A DNA stretch of 64,000 nucleotides from Psychrobacter sanguinis (lineage in GTDB: Bacteria; Pseudomonadota; Gammaproteobacteria; Pseudomonadales; Moraxellaceae). The DNA is taken from the NCBI RefSeq assembly GCF_020736705.1, contig NZ_CP085990.1:2666001-2730000 (forward strand), read 5' to 3'. Below the pieces are notes generated by a model that was given only the letters and a program-made list of their open reading frames with translations, ran no database searches and had not been told where the DNA came from. Positions 1 to 8,623 of this stretch are shown piece after piece (position 1 is the first letter of the stretch; each line of letters starts with the position of its first letter). Both the position numbers and the translations under genes were made by a program.

Positions 1-1349
1 CCGCCACCATTACCACCACGACGGTTACCCGCACCTGGACCACCGCGGCGATTGCCACCACGACCACGTTTGGCTGCTGCGCCTACGTGCATGTCTTTGG
101 TATTTTTCTTAGGTTCCATACCTTCAATTTCTTCAACTGACATGGTACGTTTTAGATAACGGTTGATGGCATCTAGCTGTGGACGGTCATCAATGCTACA
201 GATGTTAATAGCGATACCCGTACGGCCAGCACGACCACTACGACCGATGCGATGCACGTAATCTTCAGTTTGACGTGGAAGATCATAGTTAAATACGTGA
301 GTGATACCACTTACGTCAATACCACGAGCAGCGACGTCAGTGGCTACTAGGATGCTGATTTTGCCCGCTTTCACATCATTGATGATACGAGTACGTTTTG
401 CTTGTGGTAAATCACCATGTAAGAAGCTGGCTTTATGGCCTTGCTCTTTAAGACTCTTAGCAAGTGTCTCACAGCTACGTTTGGTAGCAGCAAATATAAT
501 TGCTTGGTTCACGTCTTTTTGGGTCAATAAATGATCTAAAATACGGTTTTTATGGTTGAAGTCATCAGCATAATATACTGACTCATCAATGTGCTTAGTT
601 TCAGCTTTAATATCAATACGTTCTGGATTATTGGTAAAGCTGGCAGCAATTTTACCGACTGGGCCATCCCAAGTTGCAGAACACATAATAGTTTGACGTG
701 ACTTAGGCGCAGCTGACATTACTTTTTCGATGTCATCAGCAAAACCCATGTCTAACATGCGATCCGCTTCATCAAGAATTAGAATATCTAATTCAGATAA
801 GTCGATACGACCTGAGTTCATGTGATCGATGAAACGACCTGGTGTGGCGATAATAATCTGTACACCTTTATTAAGGGCACGAATCTGACCACCGTAAGGT
901 GCGCCACCTACTAGAGGTACACTGAAGATATTGCGTGTTTTTGAGCTGTATTGACGAACGCTATCACTTACTTGGTTAGCAAGTTCACGTGTTGGTGTCA
1001 AAATTACAGTATGCACAACTTTGTTAGTTGCTTTATCGCGAATGATTTTATCAAGCATTGGCAATACGAATGCAGCAGTTTTACCACTACCCGTTTGCGC
1101 AGACAACAATAAGTCACGACCGGCTAATGCTGGCGGGATTGATTGTGCTTGAATAGGAGTTGGGTGCTCGTAGCCACTTGAAGTTAAGGCAGAAAGAAGC
1201 TCTGGTGCCAAATCAAGGTCAACAAAGGTAATTTGATCTTCAATATCTACATTGGTGTTTGGATGGGTTTTGTCATTCAAGTCTTGAGTGGTTACGATAC
1301 CATCTACTTCGTTTGCGGCATTGTCTAAAAGAGTGTCTAAATTTGACAT
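1..1349 (-). CDS. DEAD-box ATP-dependent RNA helicase (C-terminus cut by window edge)
   Basis: Helicase that remodels RNA structure using ATP, in the cytoplasm. Reading from the ATG at 1349, the Q-motif region (PTPIQAQ) is followed by Walker A AQTGSGKT near residue 83, PTRELA, the DEAD motif (DEADRMLD) near 193, SAT near 223, and the C-terminal helicase motifs including HRIGRSGRAGR near 366. The visible end is an arginine/glycine-rich RGG-type tail, typical of RhlE/DeaD-like helicases, and the gene continues beyond base 1. The N-terminal ~45 residues before the Q motif are acidic and not conserved. The ribosome binding site is weak. It is preceded by a long untranslated leader with a strong extended -10 promoter. 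The exact paralogue (rhlE, deaD or other) is not decided. Confidence 0.95.
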   Translation of the reverse strand, partial: MSNLDTLLDNAANEVDGIVTTQDLNDKTHPNTNVDIEDQITFVDLDLAPELLSALTSSGYEHPTPIQAQSIPPALAGRDLLLSAQTGSGKTAAFVLPMLDKIIRDKATNKVVHTVILTPTRELANQVSDSVRQYSSKTRNIFSVPLVGGAPYGGQIRALNKGVQIIIATPGRFIDHMNSGRIDLSELDILILDEADRMLDMGFADDIEKVMSAAPKSRQTIMCSATWDGPVGKIAASFTNNPERIDIKAETKHIDESVYYADDFNHKNRILDHLLTQKDVNQAIIFAATKRSCETLAKSLKEQGHKASFLHGDLPQAKRTRIINDVKAGKISILVATDVAARGIDVSGITHVFNYDLPRQTEDYVHRIGRSGRAGRTGIAINICSIDDRPQLDAINRYLKRTMSVEEIEGMEPKKNTKDMHVGAAAKRGRGGNRRGGPGAGNRRGGNGG

Positions 1350-1654
1350 GTATATGTGTGTCCATTAAGTTACTGCCACTATTAATTCGGCCAATGCTGA
1401 GGGCCAGTAGTGCACAGTTAAAGTTTTTAGGTACAACACAGATAAGCGTAAATTAAGAAGTACATCCTATGTACAAGTTAATAACGTATTTTGGTGGTTG
1501 TTACCGGTGAATCGTTAGCGTCAATATCTTCTAATATTAATAATTGATTAGAGAGGTTATTGGAAAGGCTAACAGCAAAATCATCGGCAACAATTTTAAA
1601 AGGTGTCTTCTCCAGACGACAATTGCGGGCGATGTTATCAATCAGCAAGCGCAG

Positions 1655-1663
1655 ATTATAGCA
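1655..1663 (-). promoter_or_regulatory. Extended -10 promoter and ~300-nt 5' leader of the helicase gene
   Basis: On the minus strand the sequence reads TGCTATAAT, a perfect extended -10 element (TGnTATAAT), with no recognisable -35, which extended -10 promoters can do without. Transcription would start near 1648 and leave a leader of about 300 nt before the helicase ATG at 1349. The 1350-1766 gap holds no other convincing gene. Long leaders are known on cold-shock mRNAs, including some DEAD-box helicases; that such control acts here is inference. Confidence 0.5.
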
Positions 1664-1766
1664 CAACTAATTTAAATAGGGGGATTATTTGATAATTAAT
1701 TCAAACAACCCCGATTTTTATCTTATACACCCTTTATTTGATAGGGTTGCACACTTATCTAATCAG

Positions 1767-2612
1767 CTATTTAATCGGCTTAAGCTCTAAAGCCACTGCT
1801 CTTTTTACAGCAGGTCGTTGGGCAATTTGTCTTGCCCAGCGCTGTAAGTGCTTGTAGTCGGCGATTTGTAAAAACTCACCGGCATTTTCATAAGACTCAT
1901 CTAGTGCCAAACTGCCATACCAAGGCCATATCAACATATCAGCAATACTATAGTTGTCATCGCCCTCGCCTAACATGTATTCATTATTGGCCAAGTGCTT
2001 ATCAAGTAAGTCTAACTGACGCTTGGTCTCCATCGTGAATCTATCAATAGGATATTGCATGGGATATGGTGCATAGCTAAAGAAATGTCCAAAACCACCA
2101 CCCACATATGGAGCACTACCAATTTGCCACATTACCCAGCCTAAATAATTGGCGTACTTCTGTGGATCACTATTATAAGGTATGAACTTCTGAAACTTCT
2201 CAGCCAAATACATCAAAATAGCGCCCGACTCAAATAGCTTGACGGGGGCTTGCGGGTTGCTGTAATCGACTAAGGCAGGTATTTTTGAATTAGGGTTGAT
2301 ACTGACAAAATCCGAGCCGAACTGATCGCCCTCCATGATGTCTATTTTGTAAGCATCATACTTTGCCCCAGCCACACCTAGTTCAGCCAACTCTTCCAAC
2401 AGAATATTTACCTTAATCCCGTTGGGGGTATTCAAAGAGTATAGTTGTAGCGGATTATCGCCTTCTGGTAACGTTTGCTGATGGCGAGCGCCAGCTGTTG
2501 GCTTATTGGTATTGGCAAATTTTCCACCATTGCCTTCTACCGGTTGCCATACTTTTGGCGGGGTGTAAGTTGTCTCTTCACTTTGCATAGGATTATCAGA
2601 TTGGTTAGTCAT
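1767..2612 (-). CDS. yghU: Glutathione S-transferase, YghU/nu-class
   Basis: Cytosolic glutathione-dependent disulfide reductase/peroxidase of the nu class. The 281-residue length is close to E. coli YghU (288). The N-terminal thioredoxin-fold half has LYSLNTPNGIKVNILLEEL near residues 57-76 and the cis-Pro stretch NPNSKIPALVD near 105, followed by FESGAILMYLAEK, the usual glutathione gamma-glutamyl contact. The all-alpha C-terminal half contains the typical Trp-rich segment (GWVMWQIGSAPYVGGGFGHF). It stands alone, divergent from the hydrolase gene at 2951. Its physiological substrate cannot be read from the sequence. Confidence 0.9.
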   Translation of the reverse strand: MTNQSDNPMQSEETTYTPPKVWQPVEGNGGKFANTNKPTAGARHQQTLPEGDNPLQLYSLNTPNGIKVNILLEELAELGVAGAKYDAYKIDIMEGDQFGSDFVSINPNSKIPALVDYSNPQAPVKLFESGAILMYLAEKFQKFIPYNSDPQKYANYLGWVMWQIGSAPYVGGGFGHFFSYAPYPMQYPIDRFTMETKRQLDLLDKHLANNEYMLGEGDDNYSIADMLIWPWYGSLALDESYENAGEFLQIADYKHLQRWARQIAQRPAVKRAVALELKPIK

Positions 2613-2950
2613 AGCGTTTCCCTAATCATTGTTATTAGCCTAAATATTGTTGAACCAGCTATGTTATTGAACTAATCAGGGCTAATGATCGATAGTAAGT
2701 CTTGGTTAAGCCAAATTCAGTCAACAACATTTGATGCTAGTCATTTTAATATTAGATATTCAGAATATCAGTGTACATTATGGAATCAAGAATGAATATG
2801 TTGCATTTATTAAGGTGTCGCATCGATTCACTTTGTACCTTTTATCCTGTTTGCTGCTATGGATTATAGCCATAAGAGTTGCTATTCTGACTTTAGACTA
2901 GAAAATCTAAGCCTCTAGGACTTTCATACCACTGATTACGGACAATCTAT
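2613..2950. other. Intergenic region between divergent genes
   Basis: AT-rich stretch separating the divergent GST and hydrolase genes. It must hold both promoters. I see no convincing gene, RNA or clear operator in it. Confidence 0.5.
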
Positions 2951-3820
2951 ATGAGCAGTTTTCAATTTAACACTGAAAAAGGAACGTATCCTGTCAAAGT
3001 GCACATCGCCTCTGCCTTATCTACTCTCTCGTTAGACGCTTCGCAACAAACCAATGAAGTGAACCGTAACACCACCCTAATTTTATTGAATGCGCTGGGG
3101 GTCACCCGTAACAAATACCAGAAGTTTATCGAAGGCTTGTCTGCCAAAGGGTTTACGGTATTTAGTGCGGACTATCCTTGCTGTGGTGAAAACAAACCCA
3201 CCATTAAAAAAGGGATAGATTATGACTATAACCACCTAGTGACAGACTTTATTCCCAAGCTCATTAATAAAGCTCAAACTGAATATCCTGATAATCGAAT
3301 TATATTGGTAGGACATAGTTTAGGCGGGCATATAGCCACCCTATATTCTGCTAACTCTGGTCAACCCTTTATCGGAATCGCGACCGGTAATGTGCATTAC
3401 AAAAACTGGTCAGACCTCCGTGGTCAATTAAGGGTACTCTCAGCAGTAACCGCTATCCAAATACTGTTAAAAATTTATGGCTATCTACCGGGCTATAAGA
3501 TTGGATTTGGCGATAAGGAAGCGAAGACTCTAATGCAGCAGTGGTGCCAGACCGCCCTAACCGGTACATTTAAATTTATGACCATACCGCTGACGTCTAA
3601 AGATAGTAAAGGGTTATATATTAATATTGAGGGCGACCATTTTGCACCGATGACGTCAATGCAAGGATTGGCGAATTTGTGTGCCAAACCTAAGATAGTA
3701 AGCGTTAAACTGGAGGATAACCTGCTAGCTACCAAAGGCAATCCGCATAGTATCTGGGTCAAGCAGCCTGCTCCTGTTATTGATAGCCTTTGTCGTCATT
3801 TAACGTTTTTAGACCGTTAG
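2951..3820 (+). CDS. Alpha/beta hydrolase
   Basis: Serine hydrolase-fold protein of 289 residues with no signal peptide, so cytoplasmic. The nucleophile elbow GHSLGGH lies near residue 122 and the HG-type oxyanion region is LLNALGVTRN near residue 46. The conserved catalytic His would be in NPHSIW near residue 270. A second protein of similar type lies at 53724-54680. The closest general class is the YheT/serine aminopeptidase-like hydrolases, but the substrate is unknown. A GGAC ribosome site sits 7 nt before the ATG. Confidence 0.8.
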   Translation: MSSFQFNTEKGTYPVKVHIASALSTLSLDASQQTNEVNRNTTLILLNALGVTRNKYQKFIEGLSAKGFTVFSADYPCCGENKPTIKKGIDYDYNHLVTDFIPKLINKAQTEYPDNRIILVGHSLGGHIATLYSANSGQPFIGIATGNVHYKNWSDLRGQLRVLSAVTAIQILLKIYGYLPGYKIGFGDKEAKTLMQQWCQTALTGTFKFMTIPLTSKDSKGLYINIEGDHFAPMTSMQGLANLCAKPKIVSVKLEDNLLATKGNPHSIWVKQPAPVIDSLCRHLTFLDR

Positions 3821-3954
3821 TATTTATAACAGTCGCCCCATAACTAAAACACTAAATAGCGAGCAGCGGCTTCATGATATTATAGACAGCTGTTTATTGT
3901 TTAATAAATTAAATCATCCTTCAGTTAATTAAACCTAATTTTTTAGGTCGTCCT

Positions 3955-5406
3955 ATGCCCAATAACCTCCCTAATGCCGAAGATACTTCTGTTTCCAAGT
4001 CTTCTTCGGCCGTACTTGATACAGAGCCTAAATTTAAGCTATCACCCTCTCAAGCCAAATTCTTGCCTTATGTACTGGCAGTGGCTTTGTTCATGCAAAT
4101 TTTAGATGCCACCATCTTAAATACGGCTTTGCCAGAAATGGCGCTGGCCTTAGGCGAATCTCCACTAAAAATGCAGTGGGCAGTTATCAGCTATGCTTTA
4201 ACTCTAGCCATATTTATCCCTATAAGTGGCTTTATGGCTGACAAATACGGCACTCGTAAAGTATTCTTAAGCGCGATTGTGCTGTTTAGCATTGGCTCAA
4301 TATTTTGTGCCATGTCCCCCAGTCTCGATATCTTAGTGGCATCACGCATCCTTCAAGGCATTGGCGGTGCTATGATGACCCCAGTTGCGCGTCTCATCTT
4401 AGTAAAGTCCTATCCTCGCAATCAATTACTGACGGTTATGAACTTTGCTGTAATTCCGGCGCTAATTGCACCCCTTGTAGGACCGTTGGTTGGTGGCTAT
4501 TTGGTACAGTATGCCAGTTGGCATTGGATATTTTTGATAAACGTTCCTATGGGAATCTTAGGAATGATAATCGGCTTTAAATTGGTCCCAGACTTACGAG
4601 AAGCGACAGGCAAGTTGGATTGGTTAGGCTTTGGATTATTTGCCATCGCGGCCGGTCTACTAACGCTTGCTGTTGAATTGCTGTCAAAACCAGATAAGGC
4701 GTTGTGGGGCGTTAGCCTAGTGGCAATTGGCATTAGCTTATTGCTGATGTATGCCCGTCATGCACGCAAAGCCACTAACCCTATCTTTCCCTTGTCGTTA
4801 TTTGATATCCGTACCTTTAGAATTGGGATTACCGGTAACTTGTTTACCCGTCTTGGAATTAGTGCCGTCCCCTATTTGATGCCGCTACTACTACAGGTGG
4901 CTTTTAAATATACGCCATCGCAGGCAGGCTGGTTATTGACCCCTATTGCAGTAGGTGCTATGGGCATCAAACCTTGGGTGAGTAAAATTATTCAGCGCTT
5001 TAGCTACCGCAAAGTATTGGTTATCAATACTACGGTTTTGGGTACTTTAATCATTTTACTGGCTCAGCTAGATGCCTCAATGCCTTGGTATTATATCGCA
5101 CCGTTGTTGGTGGTTATGGGTGCGTGTAACTCAATGCAATTTAGTGCCATGAATACCATCACTATTGGCGATCTTAAAGGATCTCAAACCAGTAGCGGCA
5201 ATAGTTTAATGGCCGTTAACCAGCAGCTTGCGGTTAGCTTCGGTATTGCATTTGGGGCCGCTATATTGACGGTCTTTAATGATAGATTAAATTTTGAAAT
5301 TATTAGTGCTTTCCATGCCACCTATTATGTGTTGGGTGTTATTACTATTATCTCGGGACTGTCATTTTTACGCTTAAAACCTGAGGATGGTCGAGGCCTG
5401 TATTAA
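3955..5406 (+). CDS. MFS multidrug exporter, DHA2 (14-TM) family
   Basis: Inner-membrane proton-driven efflux pump, 483 residues, about 14 hydrophobic segments. The DHA2 signature LDATILNTALPEMA sits in TM1 near residue 50. The MFS motif A region GFMADKYGTRKVF lies between TM2 and TM3, and RILQGIGGAMMTPVARL forms motif B near residue 130. Length and motifs resemble MdtD/EmrB-type exporters. No membrane-fusion (EmrA-like) gene is adjacent, so it probably works alone. The substrate cannot be predicted. The first 35 residues are a polar cytoplasmic extension. Confidence 0.88.
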   Translation: MPNNLPNAEDTSVSKSSSAVLDTEPKFKLSPSQAKFLPYVLAVALFMQILDATILNTALPEMALALGESPLKMQWAVISYALTLAIFIPISGFMADKYGTRKVFLSAIVLFSIGSIFCAMSPSLDILVASRILQGIGGAMMTPVARLILVKSYPRNQLLTVMNFAVIPALIAPLVGPLVGGYLVQYASWHWIFLINVPMGILGMIIGFKLVPDLREATGKLDWLGFGLFAIAAGLLTLAVELLSKPDKALWGVSLVAIGISLLLMYARHARKATNPIFPLSLFDIRTFRIGITGNLFTRLGISAVPYLMPLLLQVAFKYTPSQAGWLLTPIAVGAMGIKPWVSKIIQRFSYRKVLVINTTVLGTLIILLAQLDASMPWYYIAPLLVVMGACNSMQFSAMNTITIGDLKGSQTSSGNSLMAVNQQLAVSFGIAFGAAILTVFNDRLNFEIISAFHATYYVLGVITIISGLSFLRLKPEDGRGLY

Positions 5407-5688
5407 CAACCCTGTATTAACAATCATATTCAAGATTCACCTTTAAGATTTACATTTTTATATTTTAAGAAATAATCGTAAATCTGTCCTATAATGAGGG
5501 TAAGAGACTCCCCTTTTTGAGGATCGAATTTACAGTAAAATCATAGTTTTAATAACTTTTACTAATTATAAACATATCATTTAGTAATGACTGAACTGTA
5601 AGGTATAAAAAATTGTTGAATTTATTATTAAATTACAGTATTTTTTTAGTGTAACAAACATGTAATTAATCTGATAAGGACAGGGCCT

Positions 5689-7041
5689 ATGAGCATGCAA
5701 GACGTCATTGAACGCATTGAAGAACGCTATCCACACCAACCTGAGTTTATTCAAGCGGTAAAAGAGGTAGCGAGCACTATTGACGTTGTATATGATCGCG
5801 ATCCACGCTTTGCTAAGCACAAAGTTTTTGAACGCCTAACAGAGCCCGACCGTATTATTAGTTTTCGTGTCAACTGGGAAGATGATGAAGGTAATATCCA
5901 AATCAACCGTGGTTGGCGAGTTCAGTTCAGCAATGCTTTAGGTCCTTACAAAGGCGGCATCCGTTTCCATCCTACCGTTAACGAATCTATTCTAAAGTTC
6001 TTAGGTTTTGAACAAATCTTTAAAAATGCTCTGACCGGCCTACCGATGGGTGGCGCTAAAGGTGGTTCAGACTTTGACCCTCATGGTAAATCAGACAGCG
6101 AAATCCGTCGTTTTTGTTATGCTTTCATGCGTGAGCTTTATCGTTACATCGGTAAAGACATGGATGTGCCGGCAGGTGACATCGGTGTGAGCGGTAGAGA
6201 AGTTAGCTACATGTTTGCGATGTATAAAAACCTTACCAATGAGTATACAGGGGTATTGACCGGTAAAGGTGTGGGCTTCGGTGGCAGCTTATGTCGTTCA
6301 GAAGCCACAGGTTATGGCGCGGTTTACTTCTTACAAAACATGCTTAAAGCAAACAATGATCAAATGGAAGGCAAAACAGTCTTAGTATCAGGTGCCGGTA
6401 ACGTTGCAGTACATGCAGCAGAAAAAGCCATTGCTTTAGGTGCTAAAGTTATTACCCTATCAGACTCTAAAGGTACATTGTACGATGAGTTTGGTTTTGA
6501 TCAAGAGAAGCTAGATTGGGTGAAAGAGCAAAAAGCCAATCGTCAGCCTTTATTTGAGTACCATAGAGTATTTGGTGGTAGCGGTGTGTGGCTGCCAGGC
6601 GAAAAACCTTGGAGATTCGATGGTGACATCGCTATCCCGTGTGCTACTCAGAATGAGGTGACTGCAGAAGATGCAGAAGCTATGTATGATCATGGCATTC
6701 GCTATGTGGTAGAAGGCGCTAATATGCCACTAGACGCCGCAGCCATTGATTTCGTTCGTGAGAAAAAAATGCACTATGCACCTGGCAAAGCAGCCAATGC
6801 GGGTGGTGTTGCTGTGTCTGGTCTAGAAATGTCACAAAACTCAGTACGTCAGTACCGCACTTTTGAAGACGTTGATAATCAACTTCAAGTCATTATGAAA
6901 AACATCCATGATGATGCCGCGGCGGCTTCTGAAGAATATGGCTTCACTTGCGATGGCTGCATTGACTATATGTCAGGTGCCAACATTGCAGGTTATAAGC
7001 GTGTTGCTAATGCATTAGTCGCATTTGGTATGTTGAACTAA
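5689..7041 (+). CDS. gdhA: NADP-type glutamate dehydrogenase
   Basis: Cytoplasmic enzyme that makes glutamate from 2-oxoglutarate and ammonium, a main entry point of nitrogen. It has 450 residues, the normal length of the hexameric small-subunit family. The substrate-binding stretch GPYKGGIRFHP is near residue 85. The catalytic-lysine signature LTGLPMGGAKGGSDFDP is near residue 115. The Rossmann nucleotide site VLVSGAGNVAVHAAEKA is near residue 228. Start choice is supported by a strong AAGGACAGGG ribosome site. The gene is monocistronic with a perfect hairpin terminator 35 nt after the stop. Confidence 0.97.
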   Translation: MSMQDVIERIEERYPHQPEFIQAVKEVASTIDVVYDRDPRFAKHKVFERLTEPDRIISFRVNWEDDEGNIQINRGWRVQFSNALGPYKGGIRFHPTVNESILKFLGFEQIFKNALTGLPMGGAKGGSDFDPHGKSDSEIRRFCYAFMRELYRYIGKDMDVPAGDIGVSGREVSYMFAMYKNLTNEYTGVLTGKGVGFGGSLCRSEATGYGAVYFLQNMLKANNDQMEGKTVLVSGAGNVAVHAAEKAIALGAKVITLSDSKGTLYDEFGFDQEKLDWVKEQKANRQPLFEYHRVFGGSGVWLPGEKPWRFDGDIAIPCATQNEVTAEDAEAMYDHGIRYVVEGANMPLDAAAIDFVREKKMHYAPGKAANAGGVAVSGLEMSQNSVRQYRTFEDVDNQLQVIMKNIHDDAAAASEEYGFTCDGCIDYMSGANIAGYKRVANALVAFGMLN

Positions 7042-7075
7042 ACTAAACCTATCTGTGCTAATAGCAAATAAATTA

Positions 7076-7108
7076 AAAGGGTGAACAGTATACTGTTCAC
7101 CCTTTTTT
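7076..7108 (+). terminator. Intrinsic terminator after gdhA
   Basis: A perfect 30-bp palindrome (AAAGGGTGAACAGTA and its complement, centred on GTATAC) followed by a T run. It can act in both directions, and the convergent lipoprotein gene ends at 7167. Confidence 0.92.
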
Positions 7109-7166
7109 GTGCGTGCTATCTTTGTCTTCTATTTATAGTTATAGCTGACATTTTTTGAAAATAAAG

Positions 7167-7946
7167 CTATTTAAAAATAGAGAGTATCTCTAAAGGTAGC
7201 TCTAATGTCTCAACAACAACTTTCCAAGGAATAACCGCTATTTCAGCAGGCGTTCTAGCCCGTTTGCTGTTAATAGTATATATCTCAGCCGTTAAGCCTT
7301 GGTCTAACTTTAAATTGGCATCCTTCTTTATAGACGAGTTATTTAAATTGGCCTGACTAATCGGCGCATACATACCACCTTGCAGAGTAAGCTGGCAAGT
7401 ATTTTGTGGATTAGAGAGCGTGTTGTTTAAAGTGCTATTCAAAGTATTGTGCGAATTATTGTTGAGCGAAGTACCCGTCAAACTAGGACTTAAACTAGTG
7501 GTTAAACTCGTTGGACAAATTTGCGAAAAAATAGCCCGCTCATTTTCGCTATATGAACCGCTGGTTTTCTGATAATTAAACTTTAAATCGATATGCACAC
7601 TATTATCAGAATAGCGGTTAATTCGTATAGGCTGCTGTATATGTAGGTTTTTTGAAGGTAACTCGGTTAATAGAGTTAACGCATCACTGCCTGTCGAAAT
7701 TAAATAGGAGTGATGGTCGCCGATAAGTACACTGCCCTTCTGTCTTACGCCATTGTCAGTCGGATAGCCGATATGACGAATGACCTCCACTTCCATTGGT
7801 TGATTGGCTTTAGAGGAGAAGATAGATTGGCTCTGAGATTGAACTGAGTTAGTACTATAAACACTGCAACTCGGCAAAATTATAGCCCCGAATCCAGTAC
7901 AAGCCATGGCCAAAATTTTTAACCACTTGGTTTCTGATTTATTCAT
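7167..7946 (-). CDS. Predicted lipoprotein of unknown function
   Basis: 259 residues with a hydrophobic leader ending in the lipobox LPSC near residue 27, so a lipid-anchored envelope protein is likely. The mature part is polar, mostly beta-like. Between residues ~150 and 185 there is a low-complexity Asn/Ser/Leu/Thr stretch with repeated NTLN/NNTLS motifs. It begins 5 nt after the mgtC stop with a TAGGA ribosome site, so the two genes are translationally coupled. I do not recognise the family. Confidence 0.75.
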   Translation of the reverse strand: MNKSETKWLKILAMACTGFGAIILPSCSVYSTNSVQSQSQSIFSSKANQPMEVEVIRHIGYPTDNGVRQKGSVLIGDHHSYLISTGSDALTLLTELPSKNLHIQQPIRINRYSDNSVHIDLKFNYQKTSGSYSENERAIFSQICPTSLTTSLSPSLTGTSLNNNSHNTLNSTLNNTLSNPQNTCQLTLQGGMYAPISQANLNNSSIKKDANLKLDQGLTAEIYTINSKRARTPAEIAVIPWKVVVETLELPLEILSIFK

Positions 7947-7951
7947 TATTC

Positions 7952-8377
7952 CTATCTATTTTTGACTTTAAAGGGTTCAGAGAACTGCAAGATAACAAAT
8001 CCAACGATAGATAATATGATGGCAATTTCATAACGACCGGTCGCTACCGATATACCTATAGCCGCTGTATTCCATAAACTGGCGGCAGTAGCAGTACCTT
8101 TAGCGCCTTCTTCACTTTTGAATATAGCGCCGCCACCAATAAAGCCCATACCAGTGATAATGGCATACATTATACGGGCTTCTGCATCCCCTTTATAAAT
8201 ATCCATACCGACTAGCATAAAGGCACAAGAGGCAATGGTAACCAAAGGAAAGGTTCTAAGGCCAGCACCACTGTCTTTCATTTCACGATTTAAAGCGATG
8301 GGTAATGACAACAAGAAAGCGATAACCAGCTGTATTAAATGATAGCCCATTAGCTGAAAATTAATATCAAATTCCAT
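7952..8377 (-). CDS. MgtC/SapB family membrane protein
   Basis: Inner-membrane protein, 141 residues, four to five hydrophobic segments. Conserved family motifs are visible: LNREMKDSGAGLRTFPLV (residues ~29-46), TGMGFIGGGAIFKSE and GTATAASLWNTAAIG. The C-terminal ACT-like domain found in long MgtC proteins is absent, so this is the short SapB/YhiD type. An AAGGAGG ribosome site precedes the ATG. It is followed in the same transcript by the lipoprotein at 7167. MgtC proteins are linked to magnesium limitation and F-type ATP synthase control in other bacteria; the role here is not shown. Confidence 0.9.
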   Translation of the reverse strand: MEFDINFQLMGYHLIQLVIAFLLSLPIALNREMKDSGAGLRTFPLVTIASCAFMLVGMDIYKGDAEARIMYAIITGMGFIGGGAIFKSEEGAKGTATAASLWNTAAIGISVATGRYEIAIILSIVGFVILQFSEPFKVKNR

Positions 8378-8623
8378 GATGTTTTGCCTCCTTGATAAGC
8401 ACTACTTATGAACAACATATGACCAAAGCAATCAAATCATCATACCAAAGTATCAAATATACAACCATATTTATCCTGAATATGGCATATAAAAGAAGAT
8501 CTGATACTGCATTTGCAATAATTAATTTGGGTAAGGACAGTAATAATGCCCTTTAATAGTGCAGCTTAATAATGTTGTTTAGTATTTAACAGTTAGTAAT
8601 AAGAAAATAATAGGAGGTGTAGC

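Noticed and set aside
1478..1666. 62-codon reading frame on the minus strand between the helicase and GST genes
   Set aside because: It can start only at a TTG that lies inside the extended -10 promoter, so the start codon would not be in the transcript. No ribosome site and no recognisable family.
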